Position numbers and translations under genes: made by a program. A stretch of 64,000 bases of DNA from Microbacterium horticulturae. Lineage in GTDB: Bacteria > Actinomycetota > Actinomycetes > Actinomycetales > Microbacteriaceae. Location of the stretch: assembly GCF_029094505.1 (NCBI RefSeq), contig NZ_CP119108.1:2480001-2544000 (forward strand). Direction: 5' to 3'. Of the stretch, positions 26,338-36,088 are shown one piece after another. The notes under the pieces were generated by a model. It searched no databases, was not told the origin of the DNA, and worked only from the letters and a program-made list of their open reading frames with translations. Each line of letters opens with the position of its first letter. Position 1 is the first letter of the stretch.

Positions 26338-27348
26338 GTGAACAAGCCCCGTCTCTATTCAGGAATGCAGCCCTCCGCCGACTCCCTCCAGGCCGGCAAC
26401 TACATCGGGGCGCTTCTGCAGTGGCGGGACCTGCAGCAGACCTACGACGCGTTCTTCTCTGTCGTCGATCTGCACGCGCTGACCCAGCCGAACAACCCCG
26501 CTGAGCTCCGCGAGAAGACACGGCGCACCGCAGCGCAGTACATCGCGGCGGGTATCGAGCCCTCGAAGTCGACCCTCTACGTTCAGTCGCACGTGCCGGC
26601 GCACTCCGAGCTGGCTTGGATCCTTTCGACGCTCACCGGTTTCGGCGAGGCCGGCCGCATGACGCAGTTCAAAGACAAGTCGCAGCGCTACGGACAGGAC
26701 GGCACCACGGTCGGCCTGTTCACCTACCCGGTGCTGATGGCCGCCGACATCCTGCTGTACCAGACCGACATCGTGCCGGTCGGCGAAGACCAGAAGCAGC
26801 ACGTGGAGCTCACCCGTGACCTCGCCGAGCGCTTCAATTCGCGGTACGGCGCGGCCTTCGAGGTGCCGGTGCCGGTCATCCAGAAGGACACGGCGCGCAT
26901 CTACGACCTGCAGAACCCCACGTCGAAGATGTCGAAGTCGGCCGCGACCGATGCCGGTGTGCTGTGGCTGCTCGACGAGCCCAGCAAGACCGCCAAGAAG
27001 ATCATGCGGGCCGTCACCGACTCCGAGGGGTCGGTGCGCTATGACCGTGAGAACAAGCCCGGTGTCTCGAACATGCTGGTCATCTACGCAGCGCTCACCG
27101 GTAAGCAGATCCCCACGATCGAGGACGAGTACGCCGGCCGCGGATATGGCGACTTCAAGAAGGGTCTCGCCGAGGTGGTGGTCGACGAGTTCGGTCCCGT
27201 GCGCGAGCGCGCGCTGGCGCTGCTCGACGATCCGGCCGAGCTCGACCGCGTGCTGGCCGCCAACGCCGAGCGCGCCGCCGAGGTAGCGAACCGCACCCTC
27301 GCCGACGTGTACGACAAGGTCGGGCTGCTCCGTCGCGTCGTGCTCTGA
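26338..27348 (+). CDS. trpS: Tryptophanyl-tRNA synthetase
   Basis: Class I synthetase of 336 residues that charges tRNA-Trp. The HIGH-region equivalent is [16 protein letters not shown] near the N-terminus, and the second signature KMSKS is exact in [13 protein letters not shown]. The middle region [38 protein letters not shown] is the tryptophan-pocket segment typical of TrpS. Single gene, predicted leaderless. Confidence 0.95.
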   Translation: MNKPRLYSGMQPSADSLQAGNYIGALLQWRDLQQTYDAFFSVVDLHALTQPNNPAELREKTRRTAAQYIAAGIEPSKSTLYVQSHVPAHSELAWILSTLTGFGEAGRMTQFKDKSQRYGQDGTTVGLFTYPVLMAADILLYQTDIVPVGEDQKQHVELTRDLAERFNSRYGAAFEVPVPVIQKDTARIYDLQNPTSKMSKSAATDAGVLWLLDEPSKTAKKIMRAVTDSEGSVRYDRENKPGVSNMLVIYAALTGKQIPTIEDEYAGRGYGDFKKGLAEVVVDEFGPVRERALALLDDPAELDRVLAANAERAAEVANRTLADVYDKVGLLRRVVL

Positions 27349-27477
27349 CCTCGGCGGCGGACGACCGCGGCAGGAGACGAGCACGGGGACGCGGCGGAGT
27401 GGACGCGCGATCTCACGCCGGAACAGAGGCGGCCGCGAGATAGCGTGCACCCCGCACGGCGGCCGCGCGCGGGGCGA

Positions 27478-27483
27478 TACCCT
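27478..27483 (+). promoter_or_regulatory. Leaderless-type -10 box of the GNAT gene
   Basis: TACCCT ends six bases before ATG 27490; it decides against the in-frame upstream GTG at 27445. Confidence 0.45.
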
Positions 27484-27489
27484 GTCGGG

Positions 27490-28044
27490 ATGCAACCGGT
27501 CACCCTCCGCACGGCGCGGCTTGAGCTCGCCCTGCCGACCCTCGACGATGCCGAGTCGATCACCGCGGCTGCGGCCGACCCCGAAGTACCGCGCTGGACG
27601 ACGCTTCCCTCGCCCTACTCGCTCGACGACGCCCGAGACTTCATCGCCCGCGCCGCCGCCTGGACCGACGAGGGCTCGCAGCTGAACTGGGCGATCCGTC
27701 ACGAGGGCGCCTGGGTCGGGATGATCGGCCTCGCGCACCTCGAGCAGGGCGGCGCCGCCGAGATCGGGTACTGGATGGCCGCGCCGGCCCGCGGCCGGGG
27801 CTTTCTCGCCGAGGCGGCGCGCGCGGTGATCGACTACGCCTTCGCCGAGCTGAAACTCGCGCGCATCGAATGGCGGGCGGTGGTCGGCAACATCCCCTCG
27901 GCACGCACGGCGCGCGCGCTCGGATTCCGATACGAGGGGATGCTGCGCCAGGCGCTCTCCGACCCGCGCGGCCGGCACGACGGCTGGATCGCGGGCTTGC
28001 TGCCCGGCGACGACCGCACGCCGGTGGACTGGCCGATCCTCTGA
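27490..28044 (+). CDS. GNAT family N-acetyltransferase (RimJ/RimL-like)
   Basis: A 184-residue acetyltransferase of the RimJ/RimL type. It opens with MQPVTLRTARLELALPT and carries the acetyl-CoA motif A region YWMAAPARGRGFLAEAARAVIDYAF, followed by RIEWRAVVGNIPSARTARALGFRYEGMLR. The acceptor substrate is unknown: an N-terminus, a small amine or an antibiotic is possible. ATG at 27490 is chosen because it begins the conserved N-terminus and follows a -10 box. Confidence 0.88.
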   Translation: MQPVTLRTARLELALPTLDDAESITAAAADPEVPRWTTLPSPYSLDDARDFIARAAAWTDEGSQLNWAIRHEGAWVGMIGLAHLEQGGAAEIGYWMAAPARGRGFLAEAARAVIDYAFAELKLARIEWRAVVGNIPSARTARALGFRYEGMLRQALSDPRGRHDGWIAGLLPGDDRTPVDWPIL

Positions 28045-28065
28045 CCGCACGTCGGCACCCCGTGG

Positions 28066-28071
28066 CAGGAT
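28066..28071 (+). promoter_or_regulatory. Leaderless-type -10 box of the Fpg/Nei gene
   Basis: CAGGAT ends six bases before ATG 28078. Weaker than the others because the first T of the consensus is C. Confidence 0.35.
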
Positions 28072-28077
28072 GGGCGC

Positions 28078-28938
28078 ATGCCCGAGATGCCGGAGGTACA
28101 AGGGCTCGTCGCTTTCCTCGACGAGCGCGTGACGGGACTTCAGATCACGCGCGCCTCGGTCGCGGCGATCGCCGCGTTGAAGACGTACGACCCTCCGATC
28201 GAAGCGCTGCGCGGGGCATCCATCACCGGCGTCACACGTCACGGAAAGTTCGTCGACATCGCGACGGATGCCGCGCACCTCGTCTTCCACCTCGCCAAGG
28301 CCGGCTGGCTGCGCTGGTACGACACGCTGCCGTCGACGATCATCAAGCCGGGGCGCACCCCGATCGCGCTGCGGATCGCCCTGTCGGACGACTCGGGGTT
28401 CGACCTCACGGAGGCAGGCACCAAGAAGTCACTCGCGGTGTACGTCGTGCGCGACCCGATGGATGTGCCCGGCATAGCGCGGCTCGGTCCCGACCCGCTC
28501 GACCCGTCGTTCACGCGCGACGCGTTCGCGGCGCTGCTGACCGGCAAGCGCACCCAGATCAAGGGGCTCCTGCGCGATCAGGCCGTGATCGCCGGTATCG
28601 GCAACGCCTACTCCGACGAGATCCTGCACGCGGCCAAGATGTCGCCCTACGCGCTGGCCGCGAACCTCGACGACGAGGCGATCGACCGACTGTACGCGGC
28701 CATGATCGAGACGCTGCAGGATGCCGTGGCCACCGCCTCCGGCAAGCCGCCCGCCGATCTCAAAGACGCGAAGCGCCGGGGCATGCGCGTGCACGGGCGC
28801 CGGGGCGAGGCATGCCCCGTCTGCGGCGATACCGTGCGCAGCGTGTTCTTCGCCGACAACAGCCTGGAGTACTGCCCCACCTGCCAGACCGGCGGAAAGC
28901 TGCTCGCCGACCGCCGCCTGTCCCGCCTGCTCAAGTAG
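28078..28938 (+). CDS. Fpg/Nei family DNA glycosylase/AP lyase
   Basis: A 286-residue base-excision repair enzyme. The N-terminal MPEMPEVQ keeps the catalytic Pro2 and Glu3, though the usual Glu of MPELPEVE is Gln here. The helix-two-turn-helix segment QIKGLLRDQAVIAGIGNAYSDEILHAAKMSP is intact. The C-terminal zinc finger is CPVCGDTV...CPTC, with SVFFADNSLEYCPTCQ in place of the usual short turn, followed by a 14-residue basic tail. I cannot tell formamidopyrimidine from oxidised-pyrimidine specificity, so no symbol is given. Confidence 0.9.
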   Translation: MPEMPEVQGLVAFLDERVTGLQITRASVAAIAALKTYDPPIEALRGASITGVTRHGKFVDIATDAAHLVFHLAKAGWLRWYDTLPSTIIKPGRTPIALRIALSDDSGFDLTEAGTKKSLAVYVVRDPMDVPGIARLGPDPLDPSFTRDAFAALLTGKRTQIKGLLRDQAVIAGIGNAYSDEILHAAKMSPYALAANLDDEAIDRLYAAMIETLQDAVATASGKPPADLKDAKRRGMRVHGRRGEACPVCGDTVRSVFFADNSLEYCPTCQTGGKLLADRRLSRLLK

Positions 28939-28958
28939 CCGCGCGCGTCCCCTCGCCG

Positions 28959-29098
28959 CGAGGTCGTACGCGTTTCCGCGAGGTCGTACGCGTTTCCGCG
29001 AGGTCGTACGCGTTTCCGCGAGGTCGTACTCGTTCTCGCGAGGTCGTACGCGCTTCCGCGAGGTCGTACGCGTCTTCGCGAGGTCGCACCGCACCGCG
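28959..29098. repeat. Array of seven 20-bp repeats, locus 1 (reverse orientation)
   Basis: CGAGGTCGTA recurs at exactly 20-bp steps (28959, 28979, 28999, 29019, 29039, 29059, and CGAGGTCGCA at 29079). The intervening 10 bases vary: CGCGTTTCCG three times, then CTCGTTCTCG, CGCGCTTCCG and CGCGTCTTCG. On the minus strand the unit reads TACGACCTCG plus variable half. It lies between the convergent Fpg/Nei and glpK genes. Confidence 0.95.
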
Positions 29099-29126
29099 GC
29101 ATCCACCCTCGACGCGGCGGGCTGCC

Positions 29127-30671
<1,545 letters not shown>

Positions 30672-30707
30672 GGGTGCCTCCTTGCAGTGAGTGGATGCCG
30701 TCGTGCC

Positions 30708-30713
30708 ACGCTA
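30708..30713 (-). promoter_or_regulatory. Candidate -10 box of glpK
   Basis: TAGCGT on the minus strand, about 37 bases before the glpK start, between the repeat array and the gene. Suggests glpK has its own promoter. Confidence 0.4.
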
Positions 30714-30730
30714 CCGCGCCGGCACCGTCC

Positions 30731-30810
30731 CACCAGCGCGCGGAAGCAGGTACGACCTCGCGAGATGCGCTACGACCTCGCGAGACGCGGTGCGACCTCG
30801 CGGGGCGCGT
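30731..30810. repeat. 20-bp repeat array, locus 2 (three units)
   Basis: TACGACCTCG at 30751 and 30771, and TGCGACCTCG at 30791, exactly 20 bp apart. Variable halves are CGAGATGCGC, CGAGACGCGG and CGGGGCGCGT; a variable-like half CGGAAGCAGG precedes the first unit. Located between the glpD stop (30848) and the glpK start on the minus strand. Confidence 0.9.
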
Positions 30811-30847
30811 CGCGCGGGGGTGAGCGGGGCGAGGCGGGAGGCAGGGC

Positions 30848-32548
30848 TCAGGCGGGGACCGCGGCGTGCACGGCGGCGACCGCCCGCTCGACTTCGGCGG
30901 CGGCCTCGGCTGGGCTCCAGCCCAGCGTGCCGGCGACGGCTGCGGCGACCTCCGCCGCGGCGGCGGGCGTCGCACGTCCGGTGAAGCCGAGCGCCGTGCG
31001 GCGCAACAGCAGGTCGTCGAGGTGACGCACGGCCTCGGTCTGCGCGAGATGGCGCAGCTCGCCCGTGCTGAATTCGGGCGCCGACAGCAGCGGCGCATCA
31101 TCGGCATCGTCGGCGACGGCGGCCGCGACATCCGCGGCCACCGTGCCGTAGCGCGTGAGCAGCGTGCCCAGACGCGCGGGGCCGAGGCCCGGGTCATGGT
31201 CGGCGATCCACTGCTGTCGCGCGCGTTCGGTCTCTGGGTAGCCGCGGCCTCCACCGATCGCGACGCCTCGCGTGGTGCGTCGACGCGGCCACGCCAGGGC
31301 GCCCAGCACCTGGTCGGCGAGGTGCTCGGCCGAGGCGCGGAATGTCGTCCATTTGCCGCCTACGAGGCTGAGCATCACGACGTCGCCGGGCAACCGCACG
31401 TGTTCGATGCGGTAGTCGCGCGACACGAAGCCCGGCGCGAGGTCGCCGTGCCCGGGCAGCGGACGCACTCCGGCGTATCGGTACACGATCTGCTCGCGAG
31501 ACACGGCGATGCTCGGCAGCACATCGCCGATCAGCTCGAGGAAGTAATCGACCTCCGCCTCGGTGCACACGATCGGCTCGGTCATGTCGTGCTCGAGGTC
31601 GGTCGTTCCGACGAGCACCCGACCGCGCAGCGGGTAGATCAGCACGATGCGCCCGTCGCTGTGTTCGAAGAACAATTCGCGCCCGCCGGTGGCCGCCAGC
31701 AGTTCGGGGTGGTCGAGCACGATGTGCGAGCCCTTCGTGCCGCCCATGTAGCGCGTCGGCTCGTGCAGCGCCGCATTGGTGAGATCGGTCCACGGGCCGG
31801 TCGCGTTGACGATGACGGATGCCGCGAACCGCACCTCACGGTCGCCGTCGCTCTCGCGCAGCACGACCCGGCCGTCGTCGACCCCGACCGCCGCGGTGTA
31901 GTTCGCCGCCCGCGCACGCGGGCCCGCGGCATCCACTCCCCCTGCAACACCGTCACGGAGAACATCCAGCGCGAGTCGTTCGGGGTCGCGCAGCGAGGCG
32001 TCCCAGTAGGTCGCGGTGTACTTCACCTCGGGGTTCAGGTGCGCGAGCGCGCGCAGCGATGCGCGCCGACCGTGGAAGGTGTGGCGCGGGACGCGGCCGC
32101 CGCCCCGGGAGAAGGAGTCGTAGATCTCCAGGCCGATCTTGATGAGCGCGGCGCCCCGCTCGCGCGGGCGTCCGGTGCCGTGCCTCAGAAAGCGCAACGG
32201 CGCCGACAGGACGCCGGAGAACGTCGAGAAGATCGGGATCGTGGTCTGCAGCGGCACGACGTAGTGCGGCGCGGTGCGCAGCAGCATGTTGCGTTCGGTG
32301 ACGGCCTCGTGCACCAGGCGGAACTCGCCGTTCTCGAGGTAGCGGATGCCGCCGTGGATCATGTGACTGGACGCCGCCGATGCCCCGCTCGCGAAGTCGC
32401 CGCGCTCGACGAGCGCAACGTCGACGCCCTGCAGCGCGAGGTCGCGGAAGGTCGCGATGCCGTTGATGCCGCCGCCGATCACGAGCACGTCGGCGTACGG
32501 GCGGGCGGCGAGCGCAGCGAAGCCGTCACGTGCGAGTGTCGCCTGCAT
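30848..32548 (-). CDS. glpD: Glycerol-3-phosphate dehydrogenase (FAD-dependent)
   Basis: A 566-residue respiratory enzyme oxidising glycerol 3-phosphate to dihydroxyacetone phosphate. FAD site DVLVIGGGINGIATFRDLALQGVDVALVERGDFASGAS; family segments HMIHGGIRYLENGEFRLVHEAV and GGKWTTFRASAEHLADQVL; alpha-helical C-terminal domain present. Start ATG at 32548 (MQATLARDGFAALAARP) follows AGGGGAG; the frame is open upstream but codes a Pro/Arg-rich stretch. Works with GlpK in glycerol use. Confidence 0.94.
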   Translation of the reverse strand: MQATLARDGFAALAARPYADVLVIGGGINGIATFRDLALQGVDVALVERGDFASGASAASSHMIHGGIRYLENGEFRLVHEAVTERNMLLRTAPHYVVPLQTTIPIFSTFSGVLSAPLRFLRHGTGRPRERGAALIKIGLEIYDSFSRGGGRVPRHTFHGRRASLRALAHLNPEVKYTATYWDASLRDPERLALDVLRDGVAGGVDAAGPRARAANYTAAVGVDDGRVVLRESDGDREVRFAASVIVNATGPWTDLTNAALHEPTRYMGGTKGSHIVLDHPELLAATGGRELFFEHSDGRIVLIYPLRGRVLVGTTDLEHDMTEPIVCTEAEVDYFLELIGDVLPSIAVSREQIVYRYAGVRPLPGHGDLAPGFVSRDYRIEHVRLPGDVVMLSLVGGKWTTFRASAEHLADQVLGALAWPRRRTTRGVAIGGGRGYPETERARQQWIADHDPGLGPARLGTLLTRYGTVAADVAAAVADDADDAPLLSAPEFSTGELRHLAQTEAVRHLDDLLLRRTALGFTGRATPAAAAEVAAAVAGTLGWSPAEAAAEVERAVAAVHAAVPA

Positions 32549-32632
32549 GTGCCACTCCCCTTTCCCCACCTCCAGGCTATGCGACGCCTCCGACCCCCGG
32601 CGCCGCCGCGCCGCCCTCACGGCGCCCGTCAA

Positions 32633-32705
32633 CGGTGAGAGTGCAGCTGGTCGCCGAGGGATAGGGAAGCAACCGCTCCCTCGTCCGCCCGCTGCACTTT
32701 CACCG
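32633..32705. repeat. Nested inverted repeat between glpD and ribD
   Basis: CGGTGAGAGTGCAGC (32633-32647) pairs with GCTGCACTTTCACCG (32691-32705) with one mismatch; inside, CGAGGGA (32655-32661) pairs with TCCCTCG (32677-32683). It could be a cruciform-type operator for the divergent promoters or a structured leader of glpD. Role unknown. Confidence 0.6.
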
Positions 32706-32792
32706 GGAGGGGGCCCGGGAAGGGTGCCGCGAGAAGGGTGCCGCGGGAAGGAGGCGGCGGAGCGGGAATGCGACCGCACGATGCGCGTTGAG

Positions 32793-32798
32793 TAGACT
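32793..32798 (+). promoter_or_regulatory. -10 box of the riboflavin operon
   Basis: TAGACT, placing the transcription start about 6-8 bases downstream, just before the first stem of the riboswitch. The same hexamer precedes trpS. Confidence 0.65.
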
Positions 32799-32809
32799 GG
32801 GAGCCACTA

Positions 32810-32958
32810 CGTGCTCCGGGGTCGGTGAGAATCCGAACCGGCGGTGACAGTCCGCGAGACGCACGGCCCGAACAGGTCGCGTGTCTGATCCGGTGGAATT
32901 CCGGAACCGACGGTGATGCGATGGCAGGCCATCGCTAGTCCGGATGGGAGGCAGCACG
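32810..32958 (+). ncRNA. FMN riboswitch (RFN element)
   Basis: Conserved RFN blocks are present in order: GGGGTCGGTGAGAATCCG, AACCGGCGGTGACAGTCCGC, a variable arm, TCTGATCCGGTGGAATTCCG, GAACCGACGGTGATGC and TAGTCCGGATGGGAGGCAGC. P1 is formed by CGTGCT (32810-32815) with AGCACG (32953-32958). It lies 64 bases before ribD and should switch off the operon when FMN is plentiful. In this GC-rich leader, control at the translation level is likely, since the ribD Shine-Dalgarno is nearby and no U-tailed terminator is seen. Confidence 0.96.
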
Positions 32959-33021
32959 AGCATCGCGCTCTTCGCGCGATGCCCACGGCACGCCTCCGGA
33001 GCCAGACAGCGAGGAGAGCGG

Positions 33022-34128
33022 ATGCCGGCGACTCGGCCCGAACGCGACGCCATGCGGCGTGCCTTCGCCCTCGCCCGACGCGGCCCGCGCGGCGTGAACC
33101 CGCAAGTGGGGGCTGTCATCCTCTCCCCCGACGGCGATGTGATCTCCGAGGGATGGCACCGCGGCGCGGGCACCCCGCACGCCGAGGTCGACGCGCTCTC
33201 GCATCTGTCGACCGACGAGGTCCGCGGGACCACCGTCATCGTGACCCTCGAACCGTGCAACCACACCGGTCGCACCGGCCCGTGCGCGCTCGCCCTCATC
33301 GAAGCGGGCGTCGGGCGCGTCGTGTTCAGCGCCGAAGACCCCGGCGTGCAGTCCGGCGGCGGCGCCGCGCGGCTGCAGGCGGCGGGGGTGGATGTCGAAG
33401 CCGGCGTGCTCGCGGAAGAGGGCGTCGTCCTCATCGACGATTGGCTGGTCTCCGTGCGTCTGGGGCGCCCGTTCATCACGGTGAAGTGGGCCCAGAGTCT
33501 CGACGGCCGGGCGGCGGCCTCCGATGGCACGAGCCAGTGGATCACCGGACCGCGCGCGCGCGCGGATGTGCACGCTCGACGGGCGGCCGCCGACGCCATC
33601 CTCGTCGGCACCGGCACCGTGCTGGCCGACGATCCCGCATTGACCGCGCGCCGGCCCGACGGCACGCTGTACGAGCACCAGCCGGTTCCCGTGGTGCTCG
33701 GCACCCGGCGGGTGCCTGCGGACGCCGCGATCCGGCGGCATCCCCACTCCCCGCTCTTCTCCGACACGCTCGAGGCGACCATCTCCGAGTTGCGCGACCG
33801 CGGCATCCAGCGCCTCTTCGTCGAGGGCGGGCCGACCGTTGCCTCCGCCATCGTGCGCGCAGGCCTGGCCGACGAAGTGCTGGCGTACGTCGCTCCCGTG
33901 CTCATCGGCGGCGACCGCCTCGCTCTCACCGACATCGGCGTGTCGACGCTCGCCGACGCACCGCGGCTGCGGATCGTGTCGGTCGAGAAGCTCGGCGACG
34001 ACCTGCTGGTCATCGCCCAGCCGACGCCGGCGCACGGGCGTTTCGGCTCGGCGCCCGCAGCGCCTCACGCAACGACCGGGCACGAAGACACAGTGCCTCA
34101 CGCAACGACCGACACGAAGGGATCGTGA
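33022..34128 (+). CDS. ribD: Bifunctional riboflavin biosynthesis deaminase/reductase
   Basis: A 368-residue enzyme that deaminates the pyrimidine made by RibA and reduces its ribosyl group. Deaminase zinc motifs HAEVDAL and PCNHTGRTGPC lie in the first 85 residues; the reductase domain includes VKWAQSLDGRAAASDGTSQWITG and LFVEGGPTVASAI. Start ATG 33022 (MPATRPERDAMRRAFAL) follows GAGGAG. The C-terminal about 20 residues (PHATTGHEDTVPHATTDT) come from a duplicated DNA segment and are unlike normal RibD tails. Stop overlaps ribE by one base. Confidence 0.94.
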   Translation: MPATRPERDAMRRAFALARRGPRGVNPQVGAVILSPDGDVISEGWHRGAGTPHAEVDALSHLSTDEVRGTTVIVTLEPCNHTGRTGPCALALIEAGVGRVVFSAEDPGVQSGGGAARLQAAGVDVEAGVLAEEGVVLIDDWLVSVRLGRPFITVKWAQSLDGRAAASDGTSQWITGPRARADVHARRAAADAILVGTGTVLADDPALTARRPDGTLYEHQPVPVVLGTRRVPADAAIRRHPHSPLFSDTLEATISELRDRGIQRLFVEGGPTVASAIVRAGLADEVLAYVAPVLIGGDRLALTDIGVSTLADAPRLRIVSVEKLGDDLLVIAQPTPAHGRFGSAPAAPHATTGHEDTVPHATTDTKGS

Positions 34129-34778
34129 TGTTCACCGGAATCATCGAAGAGGTGGGTCGCATCACCGCCGTCGAGCCGTCAGGGGACGGCGTCCGCCTCA
34201 CCGTCCACGCCCCCACGGCCGTCTCCGACGCCGGCCATGGCGACTCCATCGCCGTGTCGGGTGTGTGCCTGACCGTGGTCGATAGCGGGGACGATTGGTT
34301 CGCCGCCGACGTCATGAAGCAGACCCTCGACATGTCGACGCTCGGCGACGCCGCGGCCGGCCGCGGCGTGAACATCGAACGGGCGCTGGCCGCCCACGCG
34401 CGGCTGGGCGGGCACATCGTGCAGGGGCACATCGACGGTACCGGCGAGGTGCTGGAAGTGCGCCCGGGCGACCAGTGGCGCGTGCTGCGCATCGGCCTGC
34501 CCGCCGAGCTCGCCGACCTCGTCGTCGACAAGGGTTCCATCGCCGTCGACGGTGTCTCGCTCACGGTGAGCAGCGCCTCGCCCGCCGGCGCTCCGGAGCC
34601 CTGGTTCGAAGTGTCGCTGATCCCCGAGACGCTCGCCGCCACCACGCTCGGCGAGCGTGCGCCCGGCGACCGGACGAACCTCGAGACCGACATTCTGGCG
34701 CGCCATGTGCGCCGCCTTCTCGCATTCACCGGCGCGGCCGGTGCGGCATCCACTTCTGAAGAAGGGAGGCTCGCATGA
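34128..34778 (+). CDS. ribE: Riboflavin synthase alpha chain
   Basis: A 216-residue riboflavin synthase with the two tandem lumazine-binding barrels: domain 1 starts MFTGIIEEVGRI and domain 2 has RLGGHIVQGHIDGTGEV. Converts two 6,7-dimethyl-8-ribityllumazine molecules to riboflavin plus the RibH substrate. TGATG overlap with ribD and ATGA overlap with ribBA show tight coupling. The C-terminus is slightly extended (GAAGAASTSEEGRLA). Confidence 0.95.
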   Translation: MFTGIIEEVGRITAVEPSGDGVRLTVHAPTAVSDAGHGDSIAVSGVCLTVVDSGDDWFAADVMKQTLDMSTLGDAAAGRGVNIERALAAHARLGGHIVQGHIDGTGEVLEVRPGDQWRVLRIGLPAELADLVVDKGSIAVDGVSLTVSSASPAGAPEPWFEVSLIPETLAATTLGERAPGDRTNLETDILARHVRRLLAFTGAAGAASTSEEGRLA

Positions 34779-36088
34779 GCCTGTCCACCATCCCGGAGGC
34801 GCTGGAGAGTCTGCGCGCCGGCCGTCCCGTGCTCGTCGCCGACGATGAGAACCGCGAGAACGAGGGCGACATCATCCTGTCGGCGCAGTTGGCCACGCCC
34901 GAGTGGCTCGCCTGGACGATCCGTTACTCGAGCGGCTATCTGTGCGCGCCGATGCCCGTCGAGTGGGCCGAGCGCCTGGACCTGCCGCCGATGGTGGCGA
35001 ACAACGAGGACTCCCGCGGCACGGCATACACCGTGAGCGTGGATGCCGCCGACCGGATCTCGACCGGAATCAGTGCCGCCGACCGCTCGCACACCCTCAA
35101 CGTGCTGGCCGACACCGCGTCGACGCCGAGGTCGGTGATCCGCCCCGGACACGTGCTGCCGCTGCGCGCCGTCGACGGCGGCGTGCGCGAACGCAGCGGC
35201 CACACCGAGGCCGCCGTCGACCTGATGAAGCTGGCGGGGCTGGCGCCGGTCGGAGCCATCGGCGAGGTCGTCGCCGACGACGGCAGCATGATGCGCCTGC
35301 CGGGGCTCATCGAGATGGGCGAGCGCGAGGGCGTGCCGGTCATCACGATCGAGCAGCTCATCGCCTACCTCGACGAGCACCAGCCGCGCTCCGAGACCGC
35401 AGCCCATCGCCGGCGCGTGAGTCTGCGGGCCGAGGCGACCGTGCCGACCTCGCACGGCACCTTCCGTTTTCTCGCGTACAAGGACCGCACCACCGGCACC
35501 GATCACCTCGCGGTGGTCTCGGGCGACCTGGGGTCGATGGACGCACCGCTCGTGCGCGTGCACTCCGAATGCCTGACCGGCGAGGCGTTCGGCTCGCTGA
35601 AATGCGAGTGCGGACCGCAGCTGCAGGCCGCGCTCGACGAGATCGATGCCGAGGGCGGCGTCGTGGTCTACATGCGCGGGCACGAGGGCCGCGGCATCGG
35701 CCTCATCAACAAGCTGCGCGCCTACAGCCTGCAGGAAGGTGGCCTCGACACCGTCGACGCGAACCTCGCGCTGGGGTTGCCCGCCGACGCCCGCGACTAC
35801 GCCGCCGCCGCCGGCATCCTCGCCGAGCTGGGGGTGCAGAGGGTGCGCCTGTTGACGAACAACACCGACAAGGTCGACCAGCTGCGCGCGCTGGGACTCG
35901 AGATCGTCGAGCAGGTGCCGCTGCTTGTCGGCGTGGGGCCCAACAACCACCAGTACCTGCAGACCAAGCGCGACAAGATGGGCCACATCATCGACGCCGA
36001 CGAGCTCGAAGAGGCCCTGCACGAGATGCAGGACGCCGACGGCGGCGAGCAGCATGGCACGGCACGACACGAGGGAGCGAAAGCGTGA
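34775..36088 (+). CDS. ribBA: Bifunctional DHBP synthase / GTP cyclohydrolase II
   Basis: A 437-residue fusion. The N-terminal RibB domain (residues 1-205) has VADDENRENEGDIILSAQ and the ISAADRSHT, RPGHVLPL and GHTEAAVDLMKLAGL segments. The C-terminal RibA domain has the zinc motif HSECLTGEAFGSLKCECGPQL and MRGHEGRGIGLINKLRAYSLQ. Both catalytic sets look complete. It makes the 4-carbon unit and the pyrimidine precursor. Overlaps ribE and ribH by four bases each. Confidence 0.96.
   Translation: MSLSTIPEALESLRAGRPVLVADDENRENEGDIILSAQLATPEWLAWTIRYSSGYLCAPMPVEWAERLDLPPMVANNEDSRGTAYTVSVDAADRISTGISAADRSHTLNVLADTASTPRSVIRPGHVLPLRAVDGGVRERSGHTEAAVDLMKLAGLAPVGAIGEVVADDGSMMRLPGLIEMGEREGVPVITIEQLIAYLDEHQPRSETAAHRRRVSLRAEATVPTSHGTFRFLAYKDRTTGTDHLAVVSGDLGSMDAPLVRVHSECLTGEAFGSLKCECGPQLQAALDEIDAEGGVVVYMRGHEGRGIGLINKLRAYSLQEGGLDTVDANLALGLPADARDYAAAAGILAELGVQRVRLLTNNTDKVDQLRALGLEIVEQVPLLVGVGPNNHQYLQTKRDKMGHIIDADELEEALHEMQDADGGEQHGTARHEGAKA

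Larger units (their letters stand above)
32549..33021. other. Divergent control region between glpD and ribD
   Basis: 473 bases without a protein gene. From left to right: glpD leader, a nested dyad (32633-32705), two copies of GAAGGGTGCCGCG (about 32718-32750), the rib -10 box (32793-32798), the FMN riboswitch (32810-32958) and the ribD leader with its Shine-Dalgarno GAGGAG (33011-33016). Confidence 0.8.

Noticed and set aside
26359..28290. Minus-strand open frame of 643 codons
   Set aside because: Antisense to trpS, the GNAT gene and part of Fpg/Nei, all of which have clear conserved motifs.
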